From Aurantimicrobium sp. INA4 (GTDB lineage Bacteria > Actinomycetota > Actinomycetes > Actinomycetales > Microbacteriaceae): a stretch of DNA of 64,000 nt. The stretch is from the NCBI RefSeq assembly GCF_027924525.1, contig NZ_AP027040.1, positions 186,001-250,000 of the forward strand. The letters run 5' to 3'. Shown here piece by piece: positions 10,120 through 18,355 of the stretch. Each line of letters starts with the position of its first letter. Position 1 is the stretch's first letter. Below the pieces are notes generated by a model that had not been told where the DNA came from, did no database searches, and saw only the letters and a program-made list of their open reading frames with translations. The position numbers were made by a program, and so were the translations under genes.

Positions 10120-10479
10120 ATGATCATGGGAGTGGGCGTCGACATCGTCGACATCGCTCGCTTTGAGCGGGCGCTTGAGCGCACCCCCAAACTTGCGGAA
10201 CGACTCTTTGTCGAATCGGAACGTGAACTTCCCGCACACTCTTTAGCGGGCCGGTTCGCAGCCAAGGAAGCTCTCATTAAAGCTTTCGGCGGCTCAGGTT
10301 CGATGACCTTCCACGACATGGTTGTTATCAAAGACCAGCTGGGCAAGCCTTCCTTTGACTTGAGTGGGGCAGCTGCCCAGATGGCACACGAACGGGGAAT
10401 AACCTCGGTGCACCTGTCTATTTCGCATGACGCCGATGCTGCTGTTGCGTTCGTTGTTGCCGAAGGCAGTGCCGCATGA
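10120..10479 (+). CDS. acpS: Holo-[acyl-carrier-protein] synthase
   Basis: AcpS transfers 4'-phosphopantetheine from CoA to acyl carrier protein. The 119-residue product has the two magnesium/CoA-binding motifs, GVGVDIVDIARFERAL and GRFAAKEALIKAFGG, plus VHLSISHDADAAVAFVV near the end. ATG at 10120 and ATG at 10126 are both possible starts. The stop overlaps the alr start by 4 bases (ATGA), indicating translational coupling. Confidence 0.95.
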   Translation: MIMGVGVDIVDIARFERALERTPKLAERLFVESERELPAHSLAGRFAAKEALIKAFGGSGSMTFHDMVVIKDQLGKPSFDLSGAAAQMAHERGITSVHLSISHDADAAVAFVVAEGSAA

Positions 10480-11603
10480 GCCACACACCGTTTCGCATTG
10501 CCCGCGTTAACACCGATGCCATAGCTGGCAACGTTCGACGCATCCGGGAGATCACCGGCGTGGACGATGTTTTGATTGTGGTCAAAGCTAATGCCTATGG
10601 CCATGGCATGGTTCCTGCAGCCCGTGCAGCGTTAGCCGGCGGTGCAACTTGGTTGGGCACAGCAGATATTGGCGAGGCACTTACCCTCCGCGAGGCAGGA
10701 ATCACCGCACCGGTGCTGTGTTGGATTCATGCTCCGGATGAAACCTTCGACGAAGCAGTTGAGGCAGACATCACCTTAGGCGTTGCCTCAGTTGCGCAAC
10801 TAAACGCCATCGTGGTGGCCGGACATCGTGCACACAAAACCCCACGCGTTCACCTCAAATTGGACACCGGGCTCAGCCGTAATGGTGCCAGCCCAAACCA
10901 GTGGGATGCGTTTTTCCACACCGCTGCCGAACTGCATGCCTCGGGAGATCTTGTCGTTGAGGGTGTGATGAGTCACCTCTCCAACACCACCCCAGAAGAT
11001 GACCTCGAACAGCTCAAGTTCTTTCAGGTGGGGATCTCTGAGCTGGCAGATGCCGGGATTGAACCTCCCTATGTTCACTTAGCTGCCTCTTTGGCAGCGC
11101 TGACGCTTGCTGAGACACGATTCAATATGGTTCGTTCAGGAATTGCTGCCTATGGCATTGGACCCACAGAGGAACACCGCCCAGAACAGTTTGGTCTCAC
11201 CCCGGCAATGACGCTCGAGGGACGTGTGGTGGCAGTTCGTCGCGTTCCCGAGAACACGGGTGTGAGCTACGGTTACCTGCACCGCACGCCACACGAGAGC
11301 ACCCTGGCGTTGATCCCGTTTGGCTATGGTGATGGCATCAACCGTGACGCGTCAATGAATGGCCCGGTCTTGCTCAATGGATCTACTTATCCAGTGGCGG
11401 GCCGTATTGCGATGGATCAGTTCCTGGTGAATGTGGGGGATGACCCTGTTGCGGTGGGAGACCACGTGGTGCTCTTTGGCAACCCTGAGCTCGGCCACCC
11501 TTCTGTGCATGACTGGGCTGCTGCTGCCGGATCTATCGGCTATGAGATTGTGACCAGGCTGATTCCTACGCGCCTGGACTACATCTATGAAGGCCAGGTC
11601 TAA
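10476..11603 (+). CDS. alr: Alanine racemase
   Basis: Alr interconverts L- and D-alanine with pyridoxal phosphate, supplying D-Ala for peptidoglycan. The 375-residue protein has the PLP-lysine motif VVKANAYGHG, the second-base tyrosine region GVSYGYLHRTP, and the C-terminal GRIAMDQFLVNVG. It overlaps acpS by 4 bases and tsaE by 1 base, inside a compact operon. Confidence 0.96.
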   Translation: MSHTPFRIARVNTDAIAGNVRRIREITGVDDVLIVVKANAYGHGMVPAARAALAGGATWLGTADIGEALTLREAGITAPVLCWIHAPDETFDEAVEADITLGVASVAQLNAIVVAGHRAHKTPRVHLKLDTGLSRNGASPNQWDAFFHTAAELHASGDLVVEGVMSHLSNTTPEDDLEQLKFFQVGISELADAGIEPPYVHLAASLAALTLAETRFNMVRSGIAAYGIGPTEEHRPEQFGLTPAMTLEGRVVAVRRVPENTGVSYGYLHRTPHESTLALIPFGYGDGINRDASMNGPVLLNGSTYPVAGRIAMDQFLVNVGDDPVAVGDHVVLFGNPELGHPSVHDWAAAAGSIGYEIVTRLIPTRLDYIYEGQV

Positions 11604-12076
11604 TGCTGGGCACACGCACCATTTCCACTCCGGAAGAGATGCATGAGCTCGGTCTCGAGATTGGCCAAGAGCTTCGTGCCGGAGACGTTCTTGTGTTGAC
11701 TGGCCCCTTAGGCGCGGGCAAGACCACGCTCACACGCGGTATTGGTGAAGGCCTGCAGGTTCGCGGACCTGTTACCTCTCCCACTTTCGTTCTTGCCAGA
11801 ACCCACCCCAGCCTGATCGACGGTGCACCCTTGGTACACGTCGATGCCTATCGCTTGAATAGCGCCGTTGAACTCGATGATCTCGATATCGACTTTGCCA
11901 ACTCGGTCGTCATTGTTGAGTGGGGTGCCGGCATGCTTGACGGCATCGTGGACTCTTGGCTCGATGTTGTTATTGAGCGCCCCGAGGGCGGCCAAGCTGG
12001 TGAGCTCGGTGAGGAACTCGTCGAGCCACGTCATGTCACCCTTACCGGGCACGGGGCACGGTGGGAGAAATCATGA
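11603..12076 (+). CDS. tsaE: tRNA threonylcarbamoyladenosine biosynthesis ATPase TsaE
   Basis: TsaE is the small P-loop ATPase of the TsaBDE complex that makes t6A at tRNA position 37. The 157-residue product has the Walker A motif GPLGAGKTTLTRGIGEGL, the family VTSPTFVLA and the DAYRL segment. It is slightly longer than many TsaE proteins because of a charged C-terminal tail. It overlaps alr by 1 base and tsaB by 4. Confidence 0.95.
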   Translation: MLGTRTISTPEEMHELGLEIGQELRAGDVLVLTGPLGAGKTTLTRGIGEGLQVRGPVTSPTFVLARTHPSLIDGAPLVHVDAYRLNSAVELDDLDIDFANSVVIVEWGAGMLDGIVDSWLDVVIERPEGGQAGELGEELVEPRHVTLTGHGARWEKS

Positions 12077-12714
12077 CCACCATCATTCTTGCCATTGACA
12101 CCTCTGCGGGAACAAGCGTTGCCCTGGTCAGTCAGGGTCGTGTTCTCTCTTCCCGCTCCACTCCCGACACCATGCGTCATGCCGAAGTGGTGGGGCCATT
12201 CATTCAGGAGGTTCTCACCGAGGCTGGAGTGCAGGCAGAGAACGTAAGTCACGTAGCTGCAGGGATGGGGCCTGGCCCGTTCACCGGTCTTCGTGTGGGG
12301 ATTGCTGCCGCCGATGCGTTCGCATTCGGTGCCGGGGCAATCCTGTTGCCCATGGTGAGCCATGACGCTGTTGCTGCTGAACATTTCGCACATAGTCATG
12401 AACCTGTTCTGGTGGTCACCGATGCGCGGCGGAAGGAATTGTTCTGGAGTGCGTACTCCCAGAACACGGACGGAATACCTGCCCGGGTAGAGGGCCCCGC
12501 TCTCGCGAAAGCCGCTGAAGTGCCAGAGGCAGAAGGCCTCCGGTTGGATGCTCGTGAAGTTCACGCCGAGTGGTTGGGTCTCGTTGCAGAAGCAATGCTG
12601 ACCCACGGAAAAGAGTTCCCTCCAGCAACGGCAGTGTATTTACGCTCACCTGATGTAACCATGAGCAACGGGCCCAAAAGGGTTGTCCAAGAAATGCGTG
12701 GAGGTCAGAAATGA
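12073..12714 (+). CDS. tsaB: tRNA threonylcarbamoyladenosine biosynthesis protein TsaB
   Basis: TsaB is the inactive ASKHA-fold partner of TsaD in t6A formation. The 213-residue product begins ILAIDTSAGTSVALV and contains GMGPGPFTGLRVGIAAADAFA, the family hallmark. The ATG at 12073 is chosen because it overlaps the tsaE stop (ATGA) and follows GGAGAAATC; a GTG at 12061 would be the alternative. Confidence 0.94.
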   Translation: MTTIILAIDTSAGTSVALVSQGRVLSSRSTPDTMRHAEVVGPFIQEVLTEAGVQAENVSHVAAGMGPGPFTGLRVGIAAADAFAFGAGAILLPMVSHDAVAAEHFAHSHEPVLVVTDARRKELFWSAYSQNTDGIPARVEGPALAKAAEVPEAEGLRLDAREVHAEWLGLVAEAMLTHGKEFPPATAVYLRSPDVTMSNGPKRVVQEMRGGQK

Positions 12715-13193
12715 TTAACAGCATTGTCTTGCGCCAGGCGGGCATCGACGATGTACCCGCCATTATGGAGATAGAAACACCGGTGTTCGGCGAGGAGGCC
12801 TGGTCTGTTGACGCCATGGCTCGTGATGTTGCCGATCACAACTGTTTCTATCTCATCGCTGAAGCACACACCGATGCGTTAGGTGGAGACCCGCTCCTGG
12901 TGGGTTACGCAGGCTTGCTCGCTCCGAAAGGTTCTGGCGATGGTGATATCCAAACCATTGCTGTTCATCCAGATTTCCGCAGCCACGGTCTTGGCCGCCG
13001 GCTCATGGAAGCTCTCTTAAAAGAAGCAGAAGCGCGCCATGCGCGCCGCATCTTCTTAGAGGTGCGAGCAGATAATCCTCACGCAATCGCGTTGTATTCC
13101 TCGTTGGGCTTTGAAGAGATTGCGGTGCGCCCGGGCTACTACCAACCCGAAGGTGTGGATGCGGTCATCATGAAGAAGGGGGCAGATCTGTGA
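12711..13193 (+). CDS. rimI: Ribosomal protein S18-alanine N-acetyltransferase (GNAT)
   Basis: A GNAT-fold acetyltransferase of 160 residues. The acetyl-CoA loop is [21 protein letters not shown], followed by [18 protein letters not shown], the pattern of RimI. Location between tsaB and tsaD is the usual place for rimI in Actinobacteria. The true substrate (S18 or other proteins) cannot be read from sequence. Both ends overlap neighbours by 4 bases. Confidence 0.9.
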   Translation: MINSIVLRQAGIDDVPAIMEIETPVFGEEAWSVDAMARDVADHNCFYLIAEAHTDALGGDPLLVGYAGLLAPKGSGDGDIQTIAVHPDFRSHGLGRRLMEALLKEAEARHARRIFLEVRADNPHAIALYSSLGFEEIAVRPGYYQPEGVDAVIMKKGADL

Positions 13194-14248
13194 TGAATAG
13201 AGAAGCACCCCTCGTTTTGGGTATTGAGACCAGCTGTGATGAGACCGGTATAGGTATTGTTCGTGGCCGCGAACTGTTAGCAAATGTCATTGCTTCCTCG
13301 ATGGATGAGCATGCTCGCTATGGTGGCGTGGTTCCCGAGGTTGCTGCTCGTGCACACTTGGAAGCTTTACGCCCCGCCCTCACCGAAGCTGTTGCCACGG
13401 CAGGCATCGAGCTCACAGATCTCGATGCAGTTGCCGTCACGAGCGGACCAGGCCTTGCAGGTGCTCTCATGGTGGGAGTCGGTGCAGCTAAAGCTTTGGC
13501 ACTTTCGCTGGATAAACCGCTGTATGCCGTCAACCACTTGGTTGGCCACGTGGGAGCAGATGTTCTGGGCGAAGACGGCCCCCTGGAATATCCCACCATC
13601 GCGCTTCTTGTCTCCGGCGGTCACACCTCGTTGCTTCTTGTGAAAGACCTCACCTCGGATGTGGTGATGCTCGGTGAAACCATCGATGATGCAGCTGGTG
13701 AAGCCTTCGACAAAGTCGCACGAATCCTGGGCCTCCCCTACCCTGGCGGTCCCCACATCGACCGCATTGCCGCCGACGGAGACCCGAAAGCGATCCGCTT
13801 CCCCCGAGGGCTCACGCTGCCTAAGGACATGGACAAGCACCGCTATGACTTCTCCTTCTCTGGTTTGAAAACTGCTGTGGCCAGGTGGGTGGAAGTGCGC
13901 CGGGATGCTGGAGAAGAAATACCCGTAGCTGATGTTGCAGCCAGCTTCCGCGAAGCAGTAGTAGACGTATTGACGGCCAAAGCTATTGCAGCCTGCCAAG
14001 ACTATGGCGTTCCCCGCCTGTTACTGGGCGGCGGAGTTGTCGCCAATGCTCGCCTGCGCGAAGTGGCAAGCCAGCGGGCAGAAGCTGCCGGTGTTGAGTT
14101 GAGAATTCCTGCATTCTCACTGTGCACCGATAACGGCGCCATGATTGCTGCGCTTGCGTCAGAGCTCATTATGGAAGGCGCTCAGCCCTCCTCACTGAGT
14201 TTTGGAGCTGACAGCACACTCCCAGTTACAGACATCCACGTTCATTAG
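13190..14248 (+). CDS. tsaD: tRNA N6-threonylcarbamoyladenosine transferase TsaD
   Basis: TsaD transfers the threonylcarbamoyl group to A37 of ANN-reading tRNAs. The 352-residue protein starts [16 protein letters not shown] and carries the metal-binding NHLVGH (two His), [11 protein letters not shown], and the nucleotide-binding [11 protein letters not shown]. The start may be GTG 13190 (overlap GTGA) or ATG 13193. It ends the overlapped run alr-tsaE-tsaB-rimI-tsaD. Confidence 0.96.
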   Translation: MMNREAPLVLGIETSCDETGIGIVRGRELLANVIASSMDEHARYGGVVPEVAARAHLEALRPALTEAVATAGIELTDLDAVAVTSGPGLAGALMVGVGAAKALALSLDKPLYAVNHLVGHVGADVLGEDGPLEYPTIALLVSGGHTSLLLVKDLTSDVVMLGETIDDAAGEAFDKVARILGLPYPGGPHIDRIAADGDPKAIRFPRGLTLPKDMDKHRYDFSFSGLKTAVARWVEVRRDAGEEIPVADVAASFREAVVDVLTAKAIAACQDYGVPRLLLGGGVVANARLREVASQRAEAAGVELRIPAFSLCTDNGAMIAALASELIMEGAQPSSLSFGADSTLPVTDIHVH

Positions 14249-14257
14249 AATTAAGTC

Positions 14258-14641
14258 ATGACAGAAAAAGCACCAAAGACATCTAAGCCTGCAACCAAGG
14301 CAGCAGCGGCAAAGCCTGCTGCGGCGGAGACTGCAGCTCCAGCCGCACCAGCCGTGACCGTTGTCTCGTCTCAGAAGACCAACACTCTTGCGATTGTTGC
14401 CCTCGTGTCAGGTATCGTCGGCCTGACCTTCATCCCTTTCTTGGCCAGCATCGTTGCTGTGGTCACCGGCCACATGGCTCGCGCTGAGGTTCGCCGCACT
14501 GGTGAGCAGGGTGCAGGTCTTGCACTAGCTGGCTTGATCATGGGTTATGTCGGTATCGGCCTTGCCGTGATTGTTATCTCCCTGCTCTTTGCATTCCTGG
14601 GCGTTGTTATTGCCTCAGGCATGGGAAATTACTACTACTAA
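14258..14641 (+). CDS. DUF4190-type membrane protein
   Basis: A 127-residue protein with a Lys/Ala/Pro-rich cytoplasmic N-terminus (residues 1-40) and two membrane helices (about 45-70 and 90-120). Between the helices lies [17 protein letters not shown], the typical turn of DUF4190 proteins. It starts 9 bases after tsaD and is followed by a related protein. The function is unknown. Confidence 0.8.
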   Translation: MTEKAPKTSKPATKAAAAKPAAAETAAPAAPAVTVVSSQKTNTLAIVALVSGIVGLTFIPFLASIVAVVTGHMARAEVRRTGEQGAGLALAGLIMGYVGIGLAVIVISLLFAFLGVVIASGMGNYYY

Positions 14642-14647
14642 ATCCTC

Positions 14648-14890
14648 ATGACCTCACCGACCGAACACAAGCTCACGGGCTACAACCCGTGGGCATTTGT
14701 GTCGTTGGCGTGTGTGCTGTTTCTTGTGCTCGGCATCTTTGCGGTCATCTTTGGCAACAAGGCCTTGCGTGAAATCAAACAAACCGGTCAGCGTGGAGCA
14801 AAGCTTGCCCAGCTCGGCGTTGCCCTCGGTGCAGTTGAGATTGTCTCAGGAGTGATTGTTCTCACAGCAATACTGGCAATTTCGTTCTAG
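14648..14890 (+). CDS. Small DUF4190-like membrane protein
   Basis: An 80-residue two-helix protein starting 6 bases after the previous gene. The inter-helix segment GNKALREIKQTGQRGAKLAQ repeats the pattern of its neighbour (H/K-x-A-L/R-EIxxTGxxGA), so the two are probably diverged duplicates. Function unknown. Confidence 0.75.
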   Translation: MTSPTEHKLTGYNPWAFVSLACVLFLVLGIFAVIFGNKALREIKQTGQRGAKLAQLGVALGAVEIVSGVIVLTAILAISF

Positions 14891-14936
14891 TAGCCAAAAC
14901 AAATCAGTCGGCGGGCAACGCTGCCTGCGCTCAGCA

Positions 14937-15281
14937 TCACCATTTGATGAGCTGTTGCTCCACAAAGTTGTATTCGGCTGTCTCTTGGCCTGTGATGACA
15001 TAGTCGTTGCTCTCCCAGCCAGGAGTGAATCCACCCGCTGCGTGAATTGCCGAACGGATTGTTGCCATTGCTAAAGCCGCGGCCTCGTCAAAGGTGTTGG
15101 CCTGAGCTGAGGAATTGATGCACACAAAACCAGTCTTGATTGTGGCGACGTAGTCAGAATCTGAAATACGGGCGTCAGCAGTTTCGATGGCCATCAATGC
15201 AGTCATCACCTGATCGAGGTGGTTATCGAGATCCATTTCACCGGTGACAAAGAAACTCACCGAAACACGAACTGTTTCCAT
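14937..15281 (-). CDS. Conserved partner of HicA-like protein, unknown function
   Basis: A 114-residue protein that follows the HicA-like gene with only 2 bases between, preceded by AAGGAA. It starts METVRVSVSFFVTGEMDLDN and contains FDEAAALAMATIRSAIHAAGG. The alternating hydrophobic N-terminus suggests a beta-alpha fold, and the DNHLDQVMTALMAIE helix is amphipathic. I do not recognise a characterised family. Position suggests it is the antitoxin or partner of the gene before it. Confidence 0.6.
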   Translation of the reverse strand: METVRVSVSFFVTGEMDLDNHLDQVMTALMAIETADARISDSDYVATIKTGFVCINSSAQANTFDEAAALAMATIRSAIHAAGGFTPGWESNDYVITGQETAEYNFVEQQLIKW

Positions 15282-15283
15282 TT

Positions 15284-15526
15284 CTATTTCCTTCCCCGGT
15301 TAACGAAACATGTTGTTCGTTCTAAGTATCTCAAAATGTTTTTCGCATAGTGAGGGTTGCTTGGCGTCAGATGAATACCTGTCTGATGCTTTTCAGGACA
15401 AGGACAAAACGCCCTGTAGTACGTCGGCGGATTCTTTATTCGCCAACCCTGGTCATCCAGCATCAACAACAGAGCCTGTAACTCTTTAGTGGTGTGCTTC
15501 TTCCAATACCCATTGCGGCGAACCAT
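15284..15526 (-). CDS. HicA-like small protein (putative RNA-binding toxin)
   Basis: An 80-residue basic protein. The segment LLLMLDDQGWRI and then HLTPSNPHYAKNILRYLERT match the helix-strand-His layout of HicA-type mRNA interferases: a W in the first helix-strand turn, a His on a strand, then a C-terminal helix. It differs by an extra CPCPEKHQTG insert. It is transcribed before its 114-residue partner. A 14-bp perfect palindrome lies 15 bases upstream of the start. No clear ribosome binding site is visible. Confidence 0.55.
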   Translation of the reverse strand: MVRRNGYWKKHTTKELQALLLMLDDQGWRIKNPPTYYRAFCPCPEKHQTGIHLTPSNPHYAKNILRYLERTTCFVNRGRK

Positions 15527-15540
15527 GCGGTAACCATAAG

Positions 15541-15554
15541 GTTCCAGCTGGAAC
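15541..15554. promoter_or_regulatory. Perfect palindrome upstream of the HicA-like pair
   Basis: GTTCCAGCTGGAAC is a 14-bp perfect palindrome ending 15 bases before the HicA-like start codon. Its position fits an autoregulatory operator of a toxin-antitoxin operon; this is inferred. Confidence 0.5.
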
Positions 15555-15622
15555 TACCCGTTTGCTGGCGTGACAACTGTGAGTGGTTAAGGAGAAATCA
15601 GAACTGTGGACAACAGGGGGAG

Positions 15623-16813
15623 TTAGTTCACCCGCTGGGCTAGGAGTGCGACTCTGCGCTCGCCGAGGCGAGTAAGTAACAATGTTGCAGATTCCGGTCC
15701 AGAGAGTTTGAGTTTCTTTCGGAACTCTGCCGGGTCGATATCAACACCGCGCTTCTTGATTTCCAGGGTGCCGATGTTGCGCTTGCTTAGTTCAGTAGCA
15801 AGCTGCTTCACGTCTAAGGGGAATTGCTGATGAATTTCGAAGGCAGTAGCAAAAGGGGAGTGGACTAACGTCTCACTGCTCATGTAGGCAATGTGTTCAT
15901 CGATCATGTGAGCACCAAGTGAGCGAGCTAGGTCACCGATGAGGCGGGCACGAATCACAGCACCGTCAGGTTCGTAGAGGTATTTGCCCAGAGGCCCCAC
16001 TTCAGCATCTGCAGAGTCTGCTGCTGCGGTGAGCTCATGCATTCCCTCTGGAGTCATGATCAAGGCGCTGCGGGTTATGCCTTCCCTCGCGAGGGGGCCA
16101 AACCACAACCCCAGTTCCACGACATCTCCTCCAACAGAAACCCACTGGGCTTCACAATTATCTGGAATGAGGTCACGATCAAAGCCAGGGCCTAGTTTGA
16201 TCCCGGTCGGCAGCTGCGCTGCGAGACCGAATGCAAAATCAAGAGACGGCGAATAGTCTTCAGACTTCGTCAAGCGACTGGTGTTGCTGTGACCGGAGGT
16301 CCTGCGGGCAGGATCGAGATAAACACCCTCGATGCCGGTGAGGTCTGCTTCTTCGGCGGTGCCGTGAGAAACTGTTGCTTCGGGGAAGGCGCTGAGGTTC
16401 ACTACGGCAATGGCAGCGGTCACTTCATCGGCATCCACTGCATGAACGGTCAGTCCAGCCCCAGCAAATGCAAGCGCATCTGCCCCAATTCCACACCCCA
16501 GATCAGCAACGCGAGTGAGCCCTGCGCGAACAAAACGACCGGCATGGAGTGCCGCCACAGGCAACCTGGTTGCCTGTTCGAGGCCTGCCTCGGTGAACAA
16601 CATCGTGGAGGCAAAGTCTCCGAACTTTGCTTGAGCTTTAGCTCGCAACTTGGCTTGGGTAAGCACCGAAGCCACTAATGACGCGGAATTTCCGGCTTTG
16701 CGCAACTCTGAGACGATCTTGAGTACGTCTGTCGTCGAGGAATACTCGGGCAAAGAATTCAGGAGAGCGAGCCCCTCGGGGGTGAGCAGTTCGCGTAGTT
16801 CAGCACTCTCCAT
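15623..16813 (-). CDS. Class I SAM methyltransferase with THUMP-like C-terminal domain
   Basis: A 396-residue protein. Residues ~85-200 form a Rossmann methyltransferase with motif I VADLGCGIGADALAFAGAG and an acidic motif II VHAVDADE. YLDPARR is the conserved catalytic-region motif of the actinobacterial THUMP-like family. The C-terminal ~70 residues (LEIKKRGVDIDPAEFRKKL) match the THUMP-like domain. An RNA substrate is plausible but not shown. The start MESAELREL at 16813 is preferred to ATG 16849, which would lie inside the CIRCE element of divergent groES. Confidence 0.82.
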   Translation of the reverse strand: MESAELRELLTPEGLALLNSLPEYSSTTDVLKIVSELRKAGNSASLVASVLTQAKLRAKAQAKFGDFASTMLFTEAGLEQATRLPVAALHAGRFVRAGLTRVADLGCGIGADALAFAGAGLTVHAVDADEVTAAIAVVNLSAFPEATVSHGTAEEADLTGIEGVYLDPARRTSGHSNTSRLTKSEDYSPSLDFAFGLAAQLPTGIKLGPGFDRDLIPDNCEAQWVSVGGDVVELGLWFGPLAREGITRSALIMTPEGMHELTAAADSADAEVGPLGKYLYEPDGAVIRARLIGDLARSLGAHMIDEHIAYMSSETLVHSPFATAFEIHQQFPLDVKQLATELSKRNIGTLEIKKRGVDIDPAEFRKKLKLSGPESATLLLTRLGERRVALLAQRVN

Positions 16814-16838
16814 GAGAGTAAACCTACCAAGGGATGAA

Positions 16839-16865
16839 TTGGCACTCACATTGCGCGAGTGCTAA
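16839..16865 (+). promoter_or_regulatory. CIRCE operator (HrcA site) upstream of groES
   Basis: TTGGCACTC, a 9-base spacer, then GAGTGCTAA. This is the CIRCE consensus (TTAGCACTC-N9-GAGTGCTAA) with one change (A to G at position 3). It sits about 80 bases before the groES start, so groES is expected to be repressed by HrcA and induced by heat. Confidence 0.92.
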
Positions 16866-16945
16866 TTGCCGTCTAGACTTGACCTCAGTACACGAACTGA
16901 ATGTGTACTCCATTACTTACTTCCCGTTCAAGAAAGAGGTCAACC

Positions 16946-17242
16946 GTGTCGGTCGCCATTAAGCCGCTCGAAGATCGCATTGTTATCAAGCAGGTAGAAG
17001 CCGAGCAGACCACTGCTTCTGGTCTCGTCATTCCTGACACTGCTAAGGAAAAGCCCCAGGAGGGTGTTGTCGTTGCAGTAGGCCCCGGCCGCATCGACGA
17101 CAACGGTAACCGTGTTCCTCTGGACATCGCCGAAGGTGACAAGGTTATCTACTCCAAGTACGGCGGAACCGAAGTAAAGTACGCCGGTGAAGAGTACCTC
17201 GTACTCTCCGCTCGTGACGTTCTCGCTATCGTTGTTCGCTAA
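16946..17242 (+). CDS. groES: Co-chaperonin GroES
   Basis: GroES caps the GroEL folding chamber. The 98-residue product begins [15 protein letters not shown] and contains the mobile-loop region [18 protein letters not shown] and [16 protein letters not shown]. The start is GTG at 16946 after AGAGG. groEL is not next to it; a terminator follows at once, so groEL must be elsewhere. Confidence 0.97.
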   Translation: MSVAIKPLEDRIVIKQVEAEQTTASGLVIPDTAKEKPQEGVVVAVGPGRIDDNGNRVPLDIAEGDKVIYSKYGGTEVKYAGEEYLVLSARDVLAIVVR

Positions 17243-17254
17243 CACAAACTCACT

Positions 17255-17286
17255 AGTGTGGGCCCCGGTTTTCCGGGGCCCACACT
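17255..17286 (+). terminator. Terminator after groES
   Basis: AGTGTGGGCCCCGG at 17255-17268 pairs perfectly with CCGGGGCCCACACT at 17273-17286 across a TTTT loop, followed by GTTT. It separates groES from rarD. Confidence 0.9.
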
Positions 17287-17326
17287 GTTTAACCTCTCGG
17301 GCTATTCACAGGAGTAGTCTCGAATA

Positions 17327-18274
17327 ATGACTTCTCCAGCTGCACCTGCACCCGAGAAGCTCTCCCGCTCCGGTTTGCTCTATGCCTTCGGCGCATATGG
17401 GCTGTGGGGTTTGTTCCCGCTGTACTTCCTCACCTTGGAACCTGCGACGCCTTTTGAGGTGGTCGGCTATCGCATCCTGTTCTCTCTTGTCTTCTGCGTT
17501 TTCTTAATTGCGGTCTCGAGGAAATGGCGACAACTTGTTGTCATTTTGAAACAGCGCAAGCTCATGCTCACCTTGGGTGTGGCAGCAGTGCTGATTTACA
17601 TCAACTGGCAGGTCTTCATCCTGGCGGTGCTCAGTAACCAGATCGTCGAGTCGTCACTGGGCTACTTCATCAATCCCATCGTCACGGTTGTCTTGGGTGT
17701 GCTTGTTCTGCGGGAGAAACTGCGCCGGATGCAATGGGTTGCCGTAGGCATCAGCTTTGTTGCCGTCATCGTATTGACCGTGAGCTATGGAGCCATTCCG
17801 TGGATCTCGCTCACGTTGGCAACGTCCTTTGGTTTGTATGGCCTGATCAAGAAACGCACCGGCGTCTCGGTCGATGCCATTAGCGGTCTCACTATTGAGA
17901 CCATGTGGATGACGCCGGTCGCGATCATTCAACTCATGATTGTTTCCAACCTGGTTGGACTTTCCTTCTTTGGTTATGGTCTTACCCACACTCTTCTGCT
18001 TGCTTCAGCTGGTGTGGTCACCGCGGTGCCACTGATCATGTTTGGTGCAGGTGCACGCCGCCTGCCGTTGACCGCTATTGGTTTGATTCAATACTCCACA
18101 CCTGTGTTCTCGTTCTTAATGGCCGTCTTCGTGCTTCATGAGCCCATGCCACCGGTGCGCTGGGTGGGCTTCTTCATCATTTGGGTGGCGCTGATTGTGC
18201 TCACCACAGACATGCTGCGCCACGGCAAGGCGAACCGCCTTGCTCGCGCAGCTGAAGAACTCACTATCGAATAG
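17327..18274 (+). CDS. rarD: EamA family transporter RarD
   Basis: A 315-residue integral membrane protein with about ten hydrophobic helices in two EamA-type halves. The start SGLLYAFGAYGLWGLFPLYF and the segment VVGYRILFSLVF are the RarD signature. RarD-type proteins belong to the drug/metabolite transporter superfamily; the substrate is not known. The tail is basic and cytoplasmic. It stands alone between a terminator and the binding-protein genes. Confidence 0.88.
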   Translation: MTSPAAPAPEKLSRSGLLYAFGAYGLWGLFPLYFLTLEPATPFEVVGYRILFSLVFCVFLIAVSRKWRQLVVILKQRKLMLTLGVAAVLIYINWQVFILAVLSNQIVESSLGYFINPIVTVVLGVLVLREKLRRMQWVAVGISFVAVIVLTVSYGAIPWISLTLATSFGLYGLIKKRTGVSVDAISGLTIETMWMTPVAIIQLMIVSNLVGLSFFGYGLTHTLLLASAGVVTAVPLIMFGAGARRLPLTAIGLIQYSTPVFSFLMAVFVLHEPMPPVRWVGFFIIWVALIVLTTDMLRHGKANRLARAAEELTIE

Positions 18275-18355
18275 AGCGCGTGCCATCAAAGCGAACCCGC
18301 ACAGTGCTCGGTACTGTGGAGGCGGTAGTTAGTCGTTCACAGAAATGGGTACATC

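Noticed and set aside
16814..16849. Upstream ATG for the THUMP-like methyltransferase
   Set aside because: It lies inside the CIRCE operator of groES; the ATG at 16813 gives a conserved-looking N-terminus.
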